DNA of 64,000 bases from Klebsiella sp. RIT-PI-d (GCF_001187865.1 NZ_LGIT01000004.1:62001-126000), one strand, 5' to 3'; counted from the stretch's first letter, positions 11,645 through 22,379 are shown. Numbers and translations are program-made. The notes: generated from the sequence alone by a model not told the origin.

Positions 11645-12961
11645 ATGCCATTAGTCATCGTCGCTATCGGTGTTGTGTTGTTATTATTGTTAATGATCCG
11701 TTTCAAGATAAACGGGTTTATTGCCCTTGTTCTGGTGGCTCTGGCCGTCGGACTGATGCAGGGAATGCCCGTCGATAAAGTTATTACCTCGATTAAAGCA
11801 GGTGTCGGCGGAACCCTGGGAAGCCTGGCGCTGATCATGGGTTTTGGCGCAATGCTGGGCAAGCTGCTTGCTGACTGCGGGGGCGCGCAGCGTATTGCAA
11901 CAACGCTTATCGCTAAGTTTGGTCAAAAATATATTCAGTGGGCAGTGGTGTTGACCGGTTTTACCGTCGGCTTCGCGCTGTTTTACGAAGTCGGTTTTGT
12001 GCTGCTCCTGCCGCTGGTCTTTACTATCGCGGCTTCTGCCCGAATTCCGCTGCTTTTTGTCGGCGTCCCTATGGCCGCTGCGCTTTCCGTAACGCACGGT
12101 TTTCTGCCGCCGCATCCCGGGCCAACTGCTATTGCCACTATCTTCCATGCTGATATGGGGAAAACCCTGCTGTACGGTACCCTGCTGGCGATCCCAACGG
12201 TTATTCTCGCCGGTCCGGTTTACGCGAAGTTTCTGAAAGGTATCGATAAACCGATCCCGGAAGGTCTGTATAACGCAAAAACATTCAGTGAAGCCGAGAT
12301 GCCGGGCTTTGGCGTGAGCGTATGGACGTCGCTGGTGCCGGTGATCCTGATGGCGCTGCGCGCCGTTGCGGAAATGATCCTGCCGAAAGGCCATGCCATT
12401 CTCCCTTACGCCGAGTTCTTTGGCGATCCGGTGATGGCGACCCTGATTGCGGTGATCATCGCGATCTTTACCTTTGGTCTGAATCGCGGTCGTTCAATGG
12501 ATGACATTAACGATACCCTTACCACGTCGATCAAAATCATCGCCATGATGTTGCTGATCATCGGCGGCGGCGGCGCGTTTAAGCAGGTGCTGGTCGATAG
12601 CGGCGTGGATAAATACATTGCTTCCATCATGCAGGAAAGTAATGTTTCACCTATCTTCATGGCCTGGTCTATTGCCGCTGTGCTGCGTATTGCCCTGGGT
12701 TCTGCGACCGTTGCAGCGATTACGGCCGGCGGGATTGTCGCCCCGTTAATCGCCACCACGGGCGTTAGCCCGGAACTGATGGTTATCGCCGTAGGGTCCG
12801 GTAGCGTTATTTTCTCTCACGTAAACGATCCAGGTTTCTGGCTGTTCAAAGAGTATTTCAACCTGACGATTGGGGAAACCATTAAGTCATGGTCAATGCT
12901 GGAAACAATCATTTCAGTCTGCGGCCTGGCCGGCTGTATGTTGCTGGGGATGGTGGTGTAG
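11645..12961 (+). CDS. gntT: High-affinity gluconate:proton symporter GntT
   Basis: A 438-residue inner-membrane permease of the GntP family with about 14 hydrophobic segments. Family features include GFGAMLGKLLADCGGAQRIA near residue 60-80 (core GAMLGKLLADCGG), FLPPHPGPTA near 155, and the conserved segment SHVNDPGFWLFKEY near residue 390. It pairs with GntK and GntU elsewhere in the window. The ATG is preceded by a purine-rich AAAGGCCAGTAAATC. The leader from 11380 is long and holds a GntR operator. Confidence 0.97.
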   Translation: MPLVIVAIGVVLLLLLMIRFKINGFIALVLVALAVGLMQGMPVDKVITSIKAGVGGTLGSLALIMGFGAMLGKLLADCGGAQRIATTLIAKFGQKYIQWAVVLTGFTVGFALFYEVGFVLLLPLVFTIAASARIPLLFVGVPMAAALSVTHGFLPPHPGPTAIATIFHADMGKTLLYGTLLAIPTVILAGPVYAKFLKGIDKPIPEGLYNAKTFSEAEMPGFGVSVWTSLVPVILMALRAVAEMILPKGHAILPYAEFFGDPVMATLIAVIIAIFTFGLNRGRSMDDINDTLTTSIKIIAMMLLIIGGGGAFKQVLVDSGVDKYIASIMQESNVSPIFMAWSIAAVLRIALGSATVAAITAGGIVAPLIATTGVSPELMVIAVGSGSVIFSHVNDPGFWLFKEYFNLTIGETIKSWSMLETIISVCGLAGCMLLGMVV

Positions 12962-12993
12962 TAAGCGATCTTTAACATGAGTCCTGCGGCCTG

Positions 12994-13103
12994 GGTGCCC
13001 GGCGGCGCTGCGCTTGCACGGGCCTACAGGTCACGGCCAACAGCATTACATTTACCTTTAAACCACCGAATGTAGGCCGGGTAAGCGCAGCGCCACCCGG
13101 CAT
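12994..13103. repeat. REP pair (BIME) after gntT
   Basis: Two inverted REP units face each other. One lies at about 12994-13028 (GCCCGGCGGCGCTGCGC core) and the other at 13073-13102 (GTAGGCCGGGTAAGCGCAG core). The second is nearly identical to units at 58949-58979 and 60512-60542. The element sits between the convergent ends of gntT and the GH3 gene and probably stabilises 3' ends of both messages. Confidence 0.85.
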
Positions 13104-13118
13104 GACACGCTCCACACT

Positions 13119-15500
13119 CTACTCCGTTATGCGGTTCACCTTGCATCGACTCATCATTTGCCAGTTCACAGGCAACACGCAGGTGCTGCCTGTCACGTTA
13201 ACCGTGGCGCTAGCCCAGATAGTCGCCGACGAACTCCCTACCATTAGCTCGAATTCACCTGGCTCCACTATCCGCTGACCATCGCGTCGGGTGAAATTAA
13301 GCATGTCGGTCGGCACGTGGAAGGTTAGCGTGGCCGATGCGCCACTCTCCAGTTCAAGGCGTTGAAACGCTTTTAGCTCTTTAACGGGCCGCACCATTGA
13401 CGCTACTTTGTCATGCACATACAGTTGCACAACCTCGCTTCCCCGTTGGTTTCCGATATTGGTAACCGTTACCTGGAGGGCAATCTCGCCTCCAGCTGGA
13501 ACGTCGGATGCCTGTAAAGCAATATCCTGTCCGCTGAATTCCGTCCAGCCTTTTCCATAGCCAAAGGGATAACGTGAACCGAAATGGAACGCGAAAGGCG
13601 TACCGCCGCTTTTCAGTTTGTGGTTGTAATAATAGGGCATCGCACCGGCACTTTTCGGCACGCTGACCACCAGCCGGCCCTGTGGCTCTGCACGGCCTGT
13701 CAGCACATCGGCAATAGCCCATCCACCTTCCTGGCCCGGTGCCCAGGCCATCAGCAGTGCGGCAATGTTATCTTCCAGACCCTGCAAATTGTACGGCCTG
13801 CCGCCGGTCATGACGACAATCACTGGCTTACCGGTAGCCACCAGCGCTTCCAGCAGCTGTTGCTGAACGCCAGGCAGATTGAGGCTGTCAGTATCTGAGC
13901 CTTCCCCCACCGTGCCACTCTGAAATAATCCGGCTAAATCACCTACGCAGGCAATCACAACGTCACTACGACTGGCCACGGCGACCGCATCAGGGATCAA
14001 ACTTTTATCATCAGAAACCGGGGAGGATTGCATCGGCTTGCCGCTGCTATCGCCCGGGAATACCGGCGCGCCGGCCATCCGTTTTTCAATAATATGGCAA
14101 CCTTTGGCATAATGAACACGATGATTGCCCAGAGCGTGACGCAGTGCGGTCAGTGGCGTGGTGACCTGCGGCGTGTTATCCAGCATATCGCTGATGATCA
14201 GATGAACCGGGAAGCTATACCCGCTGAGCAGCGCCAGAGGATCGTCCGCAGTGGGGCCAATAACCGCAACATGTGGCGTTCCCTGCAGCGGCAAAATGCC
14301 GTTGTTTTCCAGCAGCGTCATTGAGCGGGTTGCCACCTCGCGTGCGGTCTGCCGTGCGGCATCGGACTGTAAATTAATCCCGGCTTCATCAGTATAAGGA
14401 TGGTCAAACAGCCCAAGGCGAAATTTCTCTGTTAGCGTACGAGAGACAATTTCATCGATCTTCTCCATCGCGATCAGTCCACGCTCAACCGCCAGGGCTA
14501 AATGACGGGCACAATCGTCTTTCGGCAGTTCGACATCCAGCCCGGCATTGAAAGACAGTGCGGCGGATTCTGTCGCATCGACACAAACGCCGTGATGCTG
14601 ATGCAGTAAACTTACGCCGCCATAATCTGCCACGATGATGCCATCAAAGCCCCACTGCTCGCGCAATACCGTGGTGAGCAGGAAAGCGTCACTATGACCC
14701 GGCTGATTGTCGATATCGTGATAGGCAGGCATGACAGAGCCGGCGTTAGCCCGTTTTACCGCCATTTCAAACGGCAGCAGGAACGTATCGTTAAGCTCGC
14801 AGAACCCGAGATGTACCGGGGCATGATTGCGCGCGCCTTCGCTAAAAGAGTGGCCGGCATAGTGTTTGAGCGTGGCCAACAGATCACGGTTTTGACCCTG
14901 TAAGCCTTCAACGTAGGCGCACGCCATGACGCCAACCAGCCACGGATCTTCGCCAAACGTTTCTTCGGTTCGACCCCACCGGACATCGCGGGAGACATCC
15001 AGCACCGGCGCCAGCCCCTGCCGGCATCCGGTAGAGCGTGCTTCAATCCCGATCTGCTGCGCTGCACGCGCAACCAGAGAAGGGTCCCACGTCGACCCGT
15101 AGTTTAGCGATGAAGGAAACAGGGTGGCATCTTTACACAACAATCCCACCAGGCACTCTTCGTGAAATAATGCCGGAATACCCAGTCGGGTCTCTTCCAT
15201 CAGCATTTTTTGCAAACGGTTCGCGGCGCGAACGCCCGTTATGGCTTCGACGATATGTGTGCCGAGCGGGCGCGTAATCTGTCCGACGCCCATTTTCAGC
15301 CGTTCCCTGAGTTGTACCTGCTCACCGACGCCTGCGAATTCATCGCTCATATCACTGCGTTCCCGATGATCGCCATGTTCAGATAGCACCAGCCAGTAAG
15401 CGTGCATTTGGGCGAACTTCTCTTCCGGCGTCATTCGCGCCAGCAGGTCGGCGACCCGATCGGCCACCGGGCGCGTTGCATCCTTATAAATCGGATTCAT
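13119..15500 (-). CDS. Cytoplasmic glycoside hydrolase family 3 (beta-glucosidase/beta-xylosidase type)
   Basis: A 793-residue GH3 enzyme with no signal peptide, so it should act on imported glycosides. The N-terminal barrel carries TFGEDPW near 182, the LKHYAGH signature near 211-217, and the nucleophile Asp in FDGIIVADYGG near residue 292. The GH3 C-terminal sandwich follows, with GEGSDTDSLNLPG holding the likely acid/base Glu, and a fibronectin-III-like tail from about 690. It starts 3 bases after the stop of the sugar symporter gene, so the two form an operon. Substrate cannot be read from sequence: beta-glucosides, beta-xylosides and similar short oligosaccharides are possible. It is not the periplasmic BglX. 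It is absent from the E. coli gntT-malQ junction. Confidence 0.88.
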   Translation of the reverse strand: MNPIYKDATRPVADRVADLLARMTPEEKFAQMHAYWLVLSEHGDHRERSDMSDEFAGVGEQVQLRERLKMGVGQITRPLGTHIVEAITGVRAANRLQKMLMEETRLGIPALFHEECLVGLLCKDATLFPSSLNYGSTWDPSLVARAAQQIGIEARSTGCRQGLAPVLDVSRDVRWGRTEETFGEDPWLVGVMACAYVEGLQGQNRDLLATLKHYAGHSFSEGARNHAPVHLGFCELNDTFLLPFEMAVKRANAGSVMPAYHDIDNQPGHSDAFLLTTVLREQWGFDGIIVADYGGVSLLHQHHGVCVDATESAALSFNAGLDVELPKDDCARHLALAVERGLIAMEKIDEIVSRTLTEKFRLGLFDHPYTDEAGINLQSDAARQTAREVATRSMTLLENNGILPLQGTPHVAVIGPTADDPLALLSGYSFPVHLIISDMLDNTPQVTTPLTALRHALGNHRVHYAKGCHIIEKRMAGAPVFPGDSSGKPMQSSPVSDDKSLIPDAVAVASRSDVVIACVGDLAGLFQSGTVGEGSDTDSLNLPGVQQQLLEALVATGKPVIVVMTGGRPYNLQGLEDNIAALLMAWAPGQEGGWAIADVLTGRAEPQGRLVVSVPKSAGAMPYYYNHKLKSGGTPFAFHFGSRYPFGYGKGWTEFSGQDIALQASDVPAGGEIALQVTVTNIGNQRGSEVVQLYVHDKVASMVRPVKELKAFQRLELESGASATLTFHVPTDMLNFTRRDGQRIVEPGEFELMVGSSSATIWASATVNVTGSTCVLPVNWQMMSRCKVNRITE

Positions 15501-15503
15501 TTT

Positions 15504-16904
15504 TTACTCCTGTATTGCAGAATTCAGAGCGGGTTGCGGCGCGGGAGCGACCCCATGACGGTCGCGCTTTTGCGCCAGCTCGCGGACAATGCCGTCTACC
15601 GTTTTGCTATTCAGTTTGTACAGCAGCAGCAGCAGCGCCATCCCAATGAACAGTACTGATGGGATAAGAGAAAACAGTGCATTAATGGTGGTGAGCACCT
15701 TCCCGCTTTGCTGAGCGGCATTGGGGATATAATCCACAAAAGCCAGTACCCAACCGACCACTGCACCACCTAATGCCAGGCCGAATTTGATGGCAAAAAG
15801 CGCGGTAGAAAACACCAGTCCATCAAGACGACGGCCGCTACGCTGCTCTTCATAATCGACAACATCTGAGAACATGGTCCATTGCAGCGGTGTCGTCAGG
15901 TTCTGTACGAAACCAAAAATGATATTCAGTACGAAGATCGTCCAGATTTGATCGGGCGGAATAAAAAAGATCAGCGTGGCGAAGACAACAAAAGAAATAA
16001 TGGTCCACTGATAAGCACGAACGCGATCAAACTTACCCAGCAGGCGCGCTGAGAGCAACGCTCCGAGTAGTGCCGCCACCATGCCTGAGACAATAAAGGT
16101 GAACAACATGTCCGGTCTTAACAGAACGTATTTAACGTAATACATTGTTGCCGAGCCGCGTGTGACAACGGCTGTCAGCAGCATAATGTTAAAGACAAAG
16201 ACAATGCGCCACTGGCTGTTGCCTGCCAGCCGTTTTAAGTCTCCCCACATTGAACCAGAGCTGTCGCTACGCGGGGTAAACCGTTCTTTGGTCAGAAAGA
16301 AGCAGGCGAAAAAGAGCACAATCCCCAGCATGCCCATCAGGCTCATCGCATAAAAGTACCCTTTTTGCGCATCCCCTTTGCCCAGGGTGGCAACCAGCGG
16401 TAGCGCAATGACGGTAACAATGAGCCCGCCGATGAAAGACAGTGCGAAACGCCAGGATTGCAGCGAATGCCGCTCATGCGGGTCCATCGTTAGCGCACCC
16501 GGCATGGCACAATATGGGACGTTAATCGCGGAGTAGATGAAGCTCAGGATGCCGTAAGTCAGGCAGGCATACAGCGTTTTAACCGTCGCGCTGGCGTCAG
16601 GAACGTAAAACGTAATGATGCAGCTAACGCCAAAAGGGATGGCGAACCACAGTAGCCACGGACGGAAGCGGCCATGACGCGTGCGGGTCCGGTCAACCAG
16701 CGCACCGATACAGGGATCGACAAAGGCGTCAATGACGCGCACCAGCAGGAACATCGTGCCCATGATCGCCGCAGGCAGGCCAAAGACATCGGTATAAAAA
16801 TAGGCCAGAAAAAGGGTGGCAGTTTGCCAGACCAGCGCGCTGGCCATGTCACCAAGTCCATAGCCAATTTTATCGCGGGTAGTCAGTACAGAGGTTATTA
16901 TCAT
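15504..16904 (-). CDS. GPH-family sugar:cation symporter
   Basis: A 466-residue permease of the glycoside-pentoside-hexuronide:cation symporter family (relatives MelB, XynP, YicJ). The signature DPCIGALVDRTRTRHGRFRPW (about residues 62-82, core DRTRTRHGRFRP) lies after helix 2, and about 12 hydrophobic segments can be seen. It is the first gene of a two-gene operon with a cytoplasmic GH3 hydrolase, which implies intact glycosides are imported and cut inside. No regulator gene is adjacent. A CRP-like sequence lies at 17048-17063. Confidence 0.88.
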   Translation of the reverse strand: MIITSVLTTRDKIGYGLGDMASALVWQTATLFLAYFYTDVFGLPAAIMGTMFLLVRVIDAFVDPCIGALVDRTRTRHGRFRPWLLWFAIPFGVSCIITFYVPDASATVKTLYACLTYGILSFIYSAINVPYCAMPGALTMDPHERHSLQSWRFALSFIGGLIVTVIALPLVATLGKGDAQKGYFYAMSLMGMLGIVLFFACFFLTKERFTPRSDSSGSMWGDLKRLAGNSQWRIVFVFNIMLLTAVVTRGSATMYYVKYVLLRPDMLFTFIVSGMVAALLGALLSARLLGKFDRVRAYQWTIISFVVFATLIFFIPPDQIWTIFVLNIIFGFVQNLTTPLQWTMFSDVVDYEEQRSGRRLDGLVFSTALFAIKFGLALGGAVVGWVLAFVDYIPNAAQQSGKVLTTINALFSLIPSVLFIGMALLLLLYKLNSKTVDGIVRELAQKRDRHGVAPAPQPALNSAIQE

Positions 16905-17389
16905 TGTTGTGCCTTAATATCTGGAAAAAGATCCCTTGCCGGGTAATATCACGAACACCGTCAAACACACTGCCCGGGCAAGTATTAAGAGAACAACGAC
17001 GCAGAACAATTGCGGAAATAAACAGCGTAATTATGTTATTTAGTTAATGTGATCTCCCGCACCTCTTGAGATGCTTATTACGCCGTTTACATGCAGCTCC
17101 CTGAATTTACCTCGCAATACTGGAAAATAACGACGATCGCCATATTGCCAACGGCTTACACCAGATTAACAATGACAGGAGAAGAAAAGTGGCGAACTGC
17201 AAAGAGATGACATCGGTATGCGGAAAATAATTGAGTGATATTAATCGGCATCTAAAAATAGGCTTAATAAGGTTTAATGAAAAAAGCGTTTGTCCGGCGG
17301 GAATTATATTCAGGATGGATATTTTAGGCAGACAATGACTTATGATACTGCCCGGCGCATAGGCTGCCGGGCATGAAAAATAACAACGC
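16905..17389. other. Intergenic region upstream of the symporter operon
   Basis: No gene is supported here. TGTGA (17048-17052) followed six bases later by GCACC resembles a CRP site and would suit a sugar operon, but the right half is imperfect and its spacing to a promoter is unproven. At 17350-17372, GCCCGGC and GCCGGGC form a hairpin just beyond the malQ stop, a probable malQ terminator or REP-like unit. Confidence 0.4.
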
Positions 17390-19465
17390 CTACTTTTTAC
17401 GCCGCTTATCTAAATCCTTAAGCAGTTTATTCACGTTGGCGTCAGCAAACATCTGCTCAAGCGTCGTGGAAAGTTTTCGTCGCCAGTTTTTATATTGATA
17501 GCTGGTTCCGGGGATGTTGACCGGTTCGAGCATCAGTAGCCAGTCTTCAGGCTGAAGGCCCAACAGCGCACTGTTGCTGTCGGCAATATAGCGCTGCATC
17601 CCGCGACTCAGCGTCGCCGTCATCGACATACGCGCGGCGTTGTGTCCGGTACTTTTCGGCAGACAGCCGTGGCGATGTAGCGCATCCAGCAGCCCCTGCT
17701 TCGCCAGCTCGCGATCCTCATACAGACCGCTCAACATCACCGCATCCGGATATAGCCCCAGCGTTTTGCCAAGCGTCAAATCGCCGCTTTCCCAGTAACC
17801 GCGCAGAGTCGGCAGGTCGTGCGTCGCCGCCACGGCCATCGACTGTGCAGGAAAAGCCTCCGGCGCCCGGACCGTTTTCTCGTGATCGCTTTCGAAATAG
17901 AGGACCTTATAGGAATAGACCCCGCTTTTACGCAGCTTCCCAACGATTTCCACCGGCACCGTACCCAGATCTTCACCAATCACCATGCACTGGTGACGCT
18001 TGCTCTCCAGCGCCAGGATCGACAGCAGATCGTCTACCGGATAATGCACGTACGCGCCATGATCGGCCGTTTCGCCGTAAGGTATCCACCACAGGCGCAG
18101 CAGCGACATAACATGATCGATACGTAATGCGCCGCAGTCACGCATATTCGCACGCAATAGCTGAATAAACGGCTCATAGGCGCGTGCAGTAATAACGTGC
18201 GGATCCATCGGCGGCAGCCCCCAGTTTTGCCCCAGTGGACCAAGAAGATCCGGCGGTGCGCCAACTGACGCTTTCAGGCAATACAGGTCGCGATCGCACC
18301 AGGTTTCGGCTCCACCCTCTGCCACACCTACCGCTAAATCACGGTACAGACCAATGGGCATCGTCATACTCTGGCTTTCTTCCCAGCAGGACGCGAATTG
18401 TGTGCAGGCCAGCCACTGTAGCCACAGATAAAACTCGACGTCATCCTGATGGGTTTTACAAAAGGCTTTCACCTCAGGCGTATCGGTAGATCGGTATCCT
18501 TCCGGCCAGACAGGCCAGCCCCAGCGCATCGGATCTTCTTTCACCTGGGCTGCGTGCAACGCGTCAAACGCCGCCTGCCAGTAAAGGCTTTCACCCTCAT
18601 CGGCGACGAACTGGCGGAACGCCTGCATGGAGACATCATCGTCAGCACGTTGCATAAATTGCCGCCACGCCATGCTCAATCCGGCCAGTTTCAGGGCGGT
18701 GACCGCAGAGTAGTCAACCCAGTCATCCTGGCGCGCTTTTTTGAGTTTTTCCTGGGTGGTCGGCATACGCCACCACTCCTGAGCCTCCTGGCTATGCTGG
18801 AAATCTTCAACCGCGTTAACGTCGATGTAAATCACATTCAGCCAGCGCCGCGAAGAGGGGCTATACGGACTGGCACTTTCCGGGTTAGCCGGATAAAGCG
18901 CATGAATTGGATTGAGGCCAATAAAGGCCCCACCCCGCTGCGCGACTTCCGGCAACATGGCTTTTAAATCGCCGAAATCACCGATCCCCCAGTTGTTTTT
19001 GGAACGTAGCGTATAAAGCTGGACACAGGCCCCCCATAGTTTACGTCCGCTCAGCAGGGCTTCAGGTTCATGACAGCGCTGCGGCGCAATAATGACCTGA
19101 CAGTGCCATTGCTTTTTTTTCTGTGACAGCGTCAGCGCGTGATATCCTTCCGGCAGACGCATCGGCAGACTCAGTTTCTGTCCACCTGCAAACTGGCCCT
19201 GATACTGGCGGCCTTCTTCGGTTAACAGCGTCCAGGTAAACTCGCCGCTGCCTTCCACCTCCAGCGCCATTTTTTTACCGTGGGTATAGACCTTCACGTT
19301 GGGCACCGGAGCCACGGCGACTTTTGCCGCCTTCGTATGATGCATGGCATCCAGCAAACGCCGTTTGGTTTCCTCGCCAATTGACTGCGGTTTACCGTGG
19401 GCGTTTACATAGTCAGGGTTTATCCCCGCCGTCAGGGCGGCGTTATCGAGGCGTTTGCGTTCCAT
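17390..19465 (-). CDS. malQ: 4-alpha-glucanotransferase (amylomaltase) MalQ
   Basis: A 691-residue GH77 enzyme that disproportionates maltodextrins in the cytoplasm. The N-terminal region (1-140) is typical of enterobacterial MalQ. Catalytic motifs are GALRIDHVMSLLRLWW (nucleophile Asp), VIGEDLGTVP (acid/base Glu) and ATHDLPTLRGYW (third Asp). The gene lies 8 bases downstream of malP in the malPQ operon. E. coli MalQ is 694 residues. Confidence 0.97.
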   Translation of the reverse strand: MERKRLDNAALTAGINPDYVNAHGKPQSIGEETKRRLLDAMHHTKAAKVAVAPVPNVKVYTHGKKMALEVEGSGEFTWTLLTEEGRQYQGQFAGGQKLSLPMRLPEGYHALTLSQKKKQWHCQVIIAPQRCHEPEALLSGRKLWGACVQLYTLRSKNNWGIGDFGDLKAMLPEVAQRGGAFIGLNPIHALYPANPESASPYSPSSRRWLNVIYIDVNAVEDFQHSQEAQEWWRMPTTQEKLKKARQDDWVDYSAVTALKLAGLSMAWRQFMQRADDDVSMQAFRQFVADEGESLYWQAAFDALHAAQVKEDPMRWGWPVWPEGYRSTDTPEVKAFCKTHQDDVEFYLWLQWLACTQFASCWEESQSMTMPIGLYRDLAVGVAEGGAETWCDRDLYCLKASVGAPPDLLGPLGQNWGLPPMDPHVITARAYEPFIQLLRANMRDCGALRIDHVMSLLRLWWIPYGETADHGAYVHYPVDDLLSILALESKRHQCMVIGEDLGTVPVEIVGKLRKSGVYSYKVLYFESDHEKTVRAPEAFPAQSMAVAATHDLPTLRGYWESGDLTLGKTLGLYPDAVMLSGLYEDRELAKQGLLDALHRHGCLPKSTGHNAARMSMTATLSRGMQRYIADSNSALLGLQPEDWLLMLEPVNIPGTSYQYKNWRRKLSTTLEQMFADANVNKLLKDLDKRRKK

Positions 19466-19473
19466 AGCGGTCC

Positions 19474-21864
19474 TTATCGTTTAGCCTGCCAGATACGGCT
19501 CTGGTAGTCGCGAATTGAGCGATCGGAGCTGAACATGCCGCAGCGTGCGGTATTCAGGATGGCCGCTCGGGTCCATGCTTCCGGATCGCGGTAGAGCACA
19601 TCAACCTGCTTCTGCGCGTCAACATAGCCGGCAAAGTCGGCCATCACCAGGTACGGATCGCCGCCCTCTTTACCGAGGCTGTGCAGCATCTGATCAAACG
19701 CATGCTTGTCACCGTCGCTGTATTTACCGCTCTCAAGCTCTTTTAATACCGCATTGAGTACCTTGTCTTTCTTACGCCATTTTAGCGGATCGTAGCCTTT
19801 TGCTTTGAGATCCTTCACCTCTTCCACTGTGTGACCAAAGATAAAGATATTTTCTTCACCCACTTGTTCGGCGATTTCAACGTTCGCCCCGTCCAGTGTT
19901 CCGACGGTCAGCGCGCCGTTCAGCGCCAGCTTCATATTGCCGGTACCGGAAGCTTCTTTGCCGGCAGTGGAAATTTGCTCTGAAATATCCGCAGCCGGGA
20001 TCAGCATTTCCGCGACCGACACGCAGTAATCCGGCAGGAAAACCACTTTCAGCTTATCGCCCACCTGCGGATCGTTATTTACCGCTGCCGCCACTTTGTT
20101 AATTGCGAGGATAATATTTTTTGCCAGGTAGTATCCCGGCGCCGCTTTCGCCCCAAACAGGAACACACGTGGTACGCGATCAGCCTGCGGGTTTTCGCGG
20201 ATCTCTTTATAGAGTGCCAGAATGTGCAGCAGGTTCAGATGCTGGCGTTTATATTCGTGCAGACGTTTGATCTGAACATCGAAAATCGCCTGCGGACTGA
20301 TTTCAATGCCGGTACGCGCTTTCACAAATTCTGCCAGACGCACTTTATTCGCCAGTTTGATCTCACGGTACGTTTGGCGGAATTTTTTATCATCCGCGTA
20401 TTTTTCCAGCGCGATTAACTGGTCAAGATCGTTAGCCCACTCTTTCTTCAGGGTTTTATCCAGCAATGCGGCAAGTGCCGGGTTGCACTGTTTGATCCAG
20501 CGGCGGGGAGTAACCCCGTTAGTCACGTTATGGAATTTGTTCGGCCACAGCTGGTGGTATTCCGGGAACAAATCTTTCACGACCAGTTCAGAGTGCAGTG
20601 CTGCCACGCCGTTAACCGCAAACCCGCTAACAACGCACATATTCGCCATTCGCACCTGTTTGTCATACACCACGGCGAGCTTCGCCCATACGGCGTTGTC
20701 GCCTGGCCAGGTTTTTTCCACCAGCACTTTAAAGCGGCGGTTAATTTCATTGATGATCTGCATATGGCGCGGCAACAGCGCTTTAATCAGTTTTTCATCC
20801 CAGCACTCCAGCGCTTCCGGCATCAGCGTATGGTTGGTATAGGCGAAGGTTTTGCTGGTAATGGCCCAGGCATCGTCCCAGCTAATCTGGTGCTCGTCGA
20901 TCAACACGCGCAGCAGTTCAGGGATCGCGATAGTCGGGTGGGTATCGTTGAGCTGAATGACTTCGAAATCGGCCAGCTCATGCAGCGTACGATTAGCAAG
21001 ATGATGGCGACGGAGAATATCGGTAATAGAGCAGGCGCACTGGAAGTACTGCTGCATCAGGCGCAGCTTTTTGCCTGCGGTATGGTTATCGTTCGGGTAA
21101 AGCACTTTGGTGAGTTTATCGGCATCAATACCCTGCTGCTCGGCACGCAGAAAATCACCATCGTTAAATTTGGTCAGATCGAACGGATGCGCGTGTGTCG
21201 CCTGCCACAGGCGCAGCGGCTGCGTAATACCGTTTCGATAGCCCAGCACCGGCAGATCCCACGCCTGCCCGGTAATGATAAAACCGGGCTGCCATGCGCC
21301 ATTCACTACTTTGCCGCCAATACCCACTTGCACATCAAGCTGCGCATTATGGCGGAACCACGGATAGCTACCGCGGTGCCAGTCATCCGGAGCTTCCATT
21401 TGATGCCCGTCGGCAAAGGACTGACGGAACAAGCCGTACTGATAGTTCAGGCCGTATCCCGTGGCACTCTGGCCGACTGTCGCCATTGAGTCGAGGAAGC
21501 AGGCCGCCAGACGCCCAAGCCCCCCGTTACCCAGCGCCGGATCAACCTCTTCTTCCAGCAAATCGGCTAGGTGAATGTCGTGCGTGTTTAACACATCGCT
21601 GACGTCCTGATACCAGCCCAGATTCAGCAGATTATTGCCGGTCAGACGGCCAATTAAAAACTCCATAGAAATGTAGTTTACATGCCGTTGATGGTTCGCC
21701 GGCGCGCTCACCGGCTGTGCGGCCAGCAGTTCAGCCAGCGCGCCGCTTACGGCCTGCCACCACTGATGCGGCGTCATCTCTTCGGCAGAGGTTAAACCAA
21801 AGCGCTGCCACTGACGCGTCAGGGCCGCCTGAAATTGTGCTTTATCGAACGAAGGCTGTGACAT
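19474..21864 (-). CDS. malP: Maltodextrin phosphorylase MalP
   Basis: A 796-residue GT35 phosphorylase that releases glucose-1-phosphate from maltodextrins. The PLP-binding Lys is in [14 protein letters not shown] near residue 645, and the conserved phosphorylase segments [24 protein letters not shown] and [11 protein letters not shown]'s core HEYKRQ are present. It is a paralogue of GlgP at 29126, but with a shorter N-terminus as in E. coli MalP. MalT boxes lie upstream at 21931-21975. Confidence 0.97.
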   Translation of the reverse strand: MSQPSFDKAQFQAALTRQWQRFGLTSAEEMTPHQWWQAVSGALAELLAAQPVSAPANHQRHVNYISMEFLIGRLTGNNLLNLGWYQDVSDVLNTHDIHLADLLEEEVDPALGNGGLGRLAACFLDSMATVGQSATGYGLNYQYGLFRQSFADGHQMEAPDDWHRGSYPWFRHNAQLDVQVGIGGKVVNGAWQPGFIITGQAWDLPVLGYRNGITQPLRLWQATHAHPFDLTKFNDGDFLRAEQQGIDADKLTKVLYPNDNHTAGKKLRLMQQYFQCACSITDILRRHHLANRTLHELADFEVIQLNDTHPTIAIPELLRVLIDEHQISWDDAWAITSKTFAYTNHTLMPEALECWDEKLIKALLPRHMQIINEINRRFKVLVEKTWPGDNAVWAKLAVVYDKQVRMANMCVVSGFAVNGVAALHSELVVKDLFPEYHQLWPNKFHNVTNGVTPRRWIKQCNPALAALLDKTLKKEWANDLDQLIALEKYADDKKFRQTYREIKLANKVRLAEFVKARTGIEISPQAIFDVQIKRLHEYKRQHLNLLHILALYKEIRENPQADRVPRVFLFGAKAAPGYYLAKNIILAINKVAAAVNNDPQVGDKLKVVFLPDYCVSVAEMLIPAADISEQISTAGKEASGTGNMKLALNGALTVGTLDGANVEIAEQVGEENIFIFGHTVEEVKDLKAKGYDPLKWRKKDKVLNAVLKELESGKYSDGDKHAFDQMLHSLGKEGGDPYLVMADFAGYVDAQKQVDVLYRDPEAWTRAAILNTARCGMFSSDRSIRDYQSRIWQAKR

Positions 21865-21930
21865 AAAGGGAACGGATCCTGTTCAAATGAAAAACGTTAG
21901 CGCTAGTTTGCCTGGCTACCCGTCCGGCTT

Positions 21931-21975
21931 CCTCATCCCGCCGGGGATTAGGCAGGGAGGAGCATCGGGGATGAG
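21931..21975 (-). promoter_or_regulatory. MalT box cluster of the malPQ promoter
   Basis: Three matches to the MalT box (GGGGA(T/G)GAGG) can be read. GGGATGAGG lies on the minus strand at 21931-21939. GGGAGGAGC (21955-21963) and GGGGATGAG (21967-21975) lie on the plus strand. The cluster is 67-111 bases from the malP start codon, and the mixed orientation resembles the known E. coli malPp arrangement. Confidence 0.78.
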
Positions 21976-22357
21976 CGAAAAATGTGATCGGCACCACTAT
22001 AACGTTAGCCGCTTACGCCATCCTTGCCGACAATTTGTACATCAACGTGTACTTTTGCGCCTCTCTCAGTCTCTGCGACTGCGCCGGGTAAAACGCGGGC
22101 CAGGGTCATAAAACTGAAATGGTGTTCCACAAATAAAATATAAAATAACGAAATGCTGCCCCGTATAAAATATCTACAGCGAATTTACTCAAATACGTTA
22201 CAGGTTATTTCATCACCTGATATCGCCTTAAATTTTAATTGGTTTAAGAAAATCCTTTCATTCAAACATGCATCGCCTGATGAACGGCAATTCGGCCTAA
22301 GCCAGATGTCATGGGGGCTGGCACCGGTTTCAGAGCATTTAATTATAATGAGTTATT

Positions 22358-22379
22358 AATTTGTGACGCAGTGCAAATT
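22358..22379 (+). promoter_or_regulatory. CRP site of the malT promoter
   Basis: TTGTGACGCAGTGCAAATT at 22361-22379 is almost the same as the CRP site that activates malT in E. coli. A start of transcription about 70 bases downstream would fall near 22439, just before the conserved leader block ATTAATTACGAAGCGC. The rest of the 634-base malP-malT gap has no supported gene. Confidence 0.75.

Noticed and set aside
11690-12394. Open frame of about 234 codons on the minus strand inside gntT
   Set aside because: It is rich in His, Arg and Gln as expected of the complement of a membrane protein gene, so it is a shadow.
20530-21489. Open frame of about 319 codons on the plus strand inside malP
   Set aside because: It is antisense to a fully conserved malP gene, has no Shine-Dalgarno or family likeness, and its composition follows from malP codon use.
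22153-22359. 68-codon open frame in the malP-malT gap
   Set aside because: No Shine-Dalgarno, no recognisable motif, and it lies in the regulatory region next to the malT CRP site.
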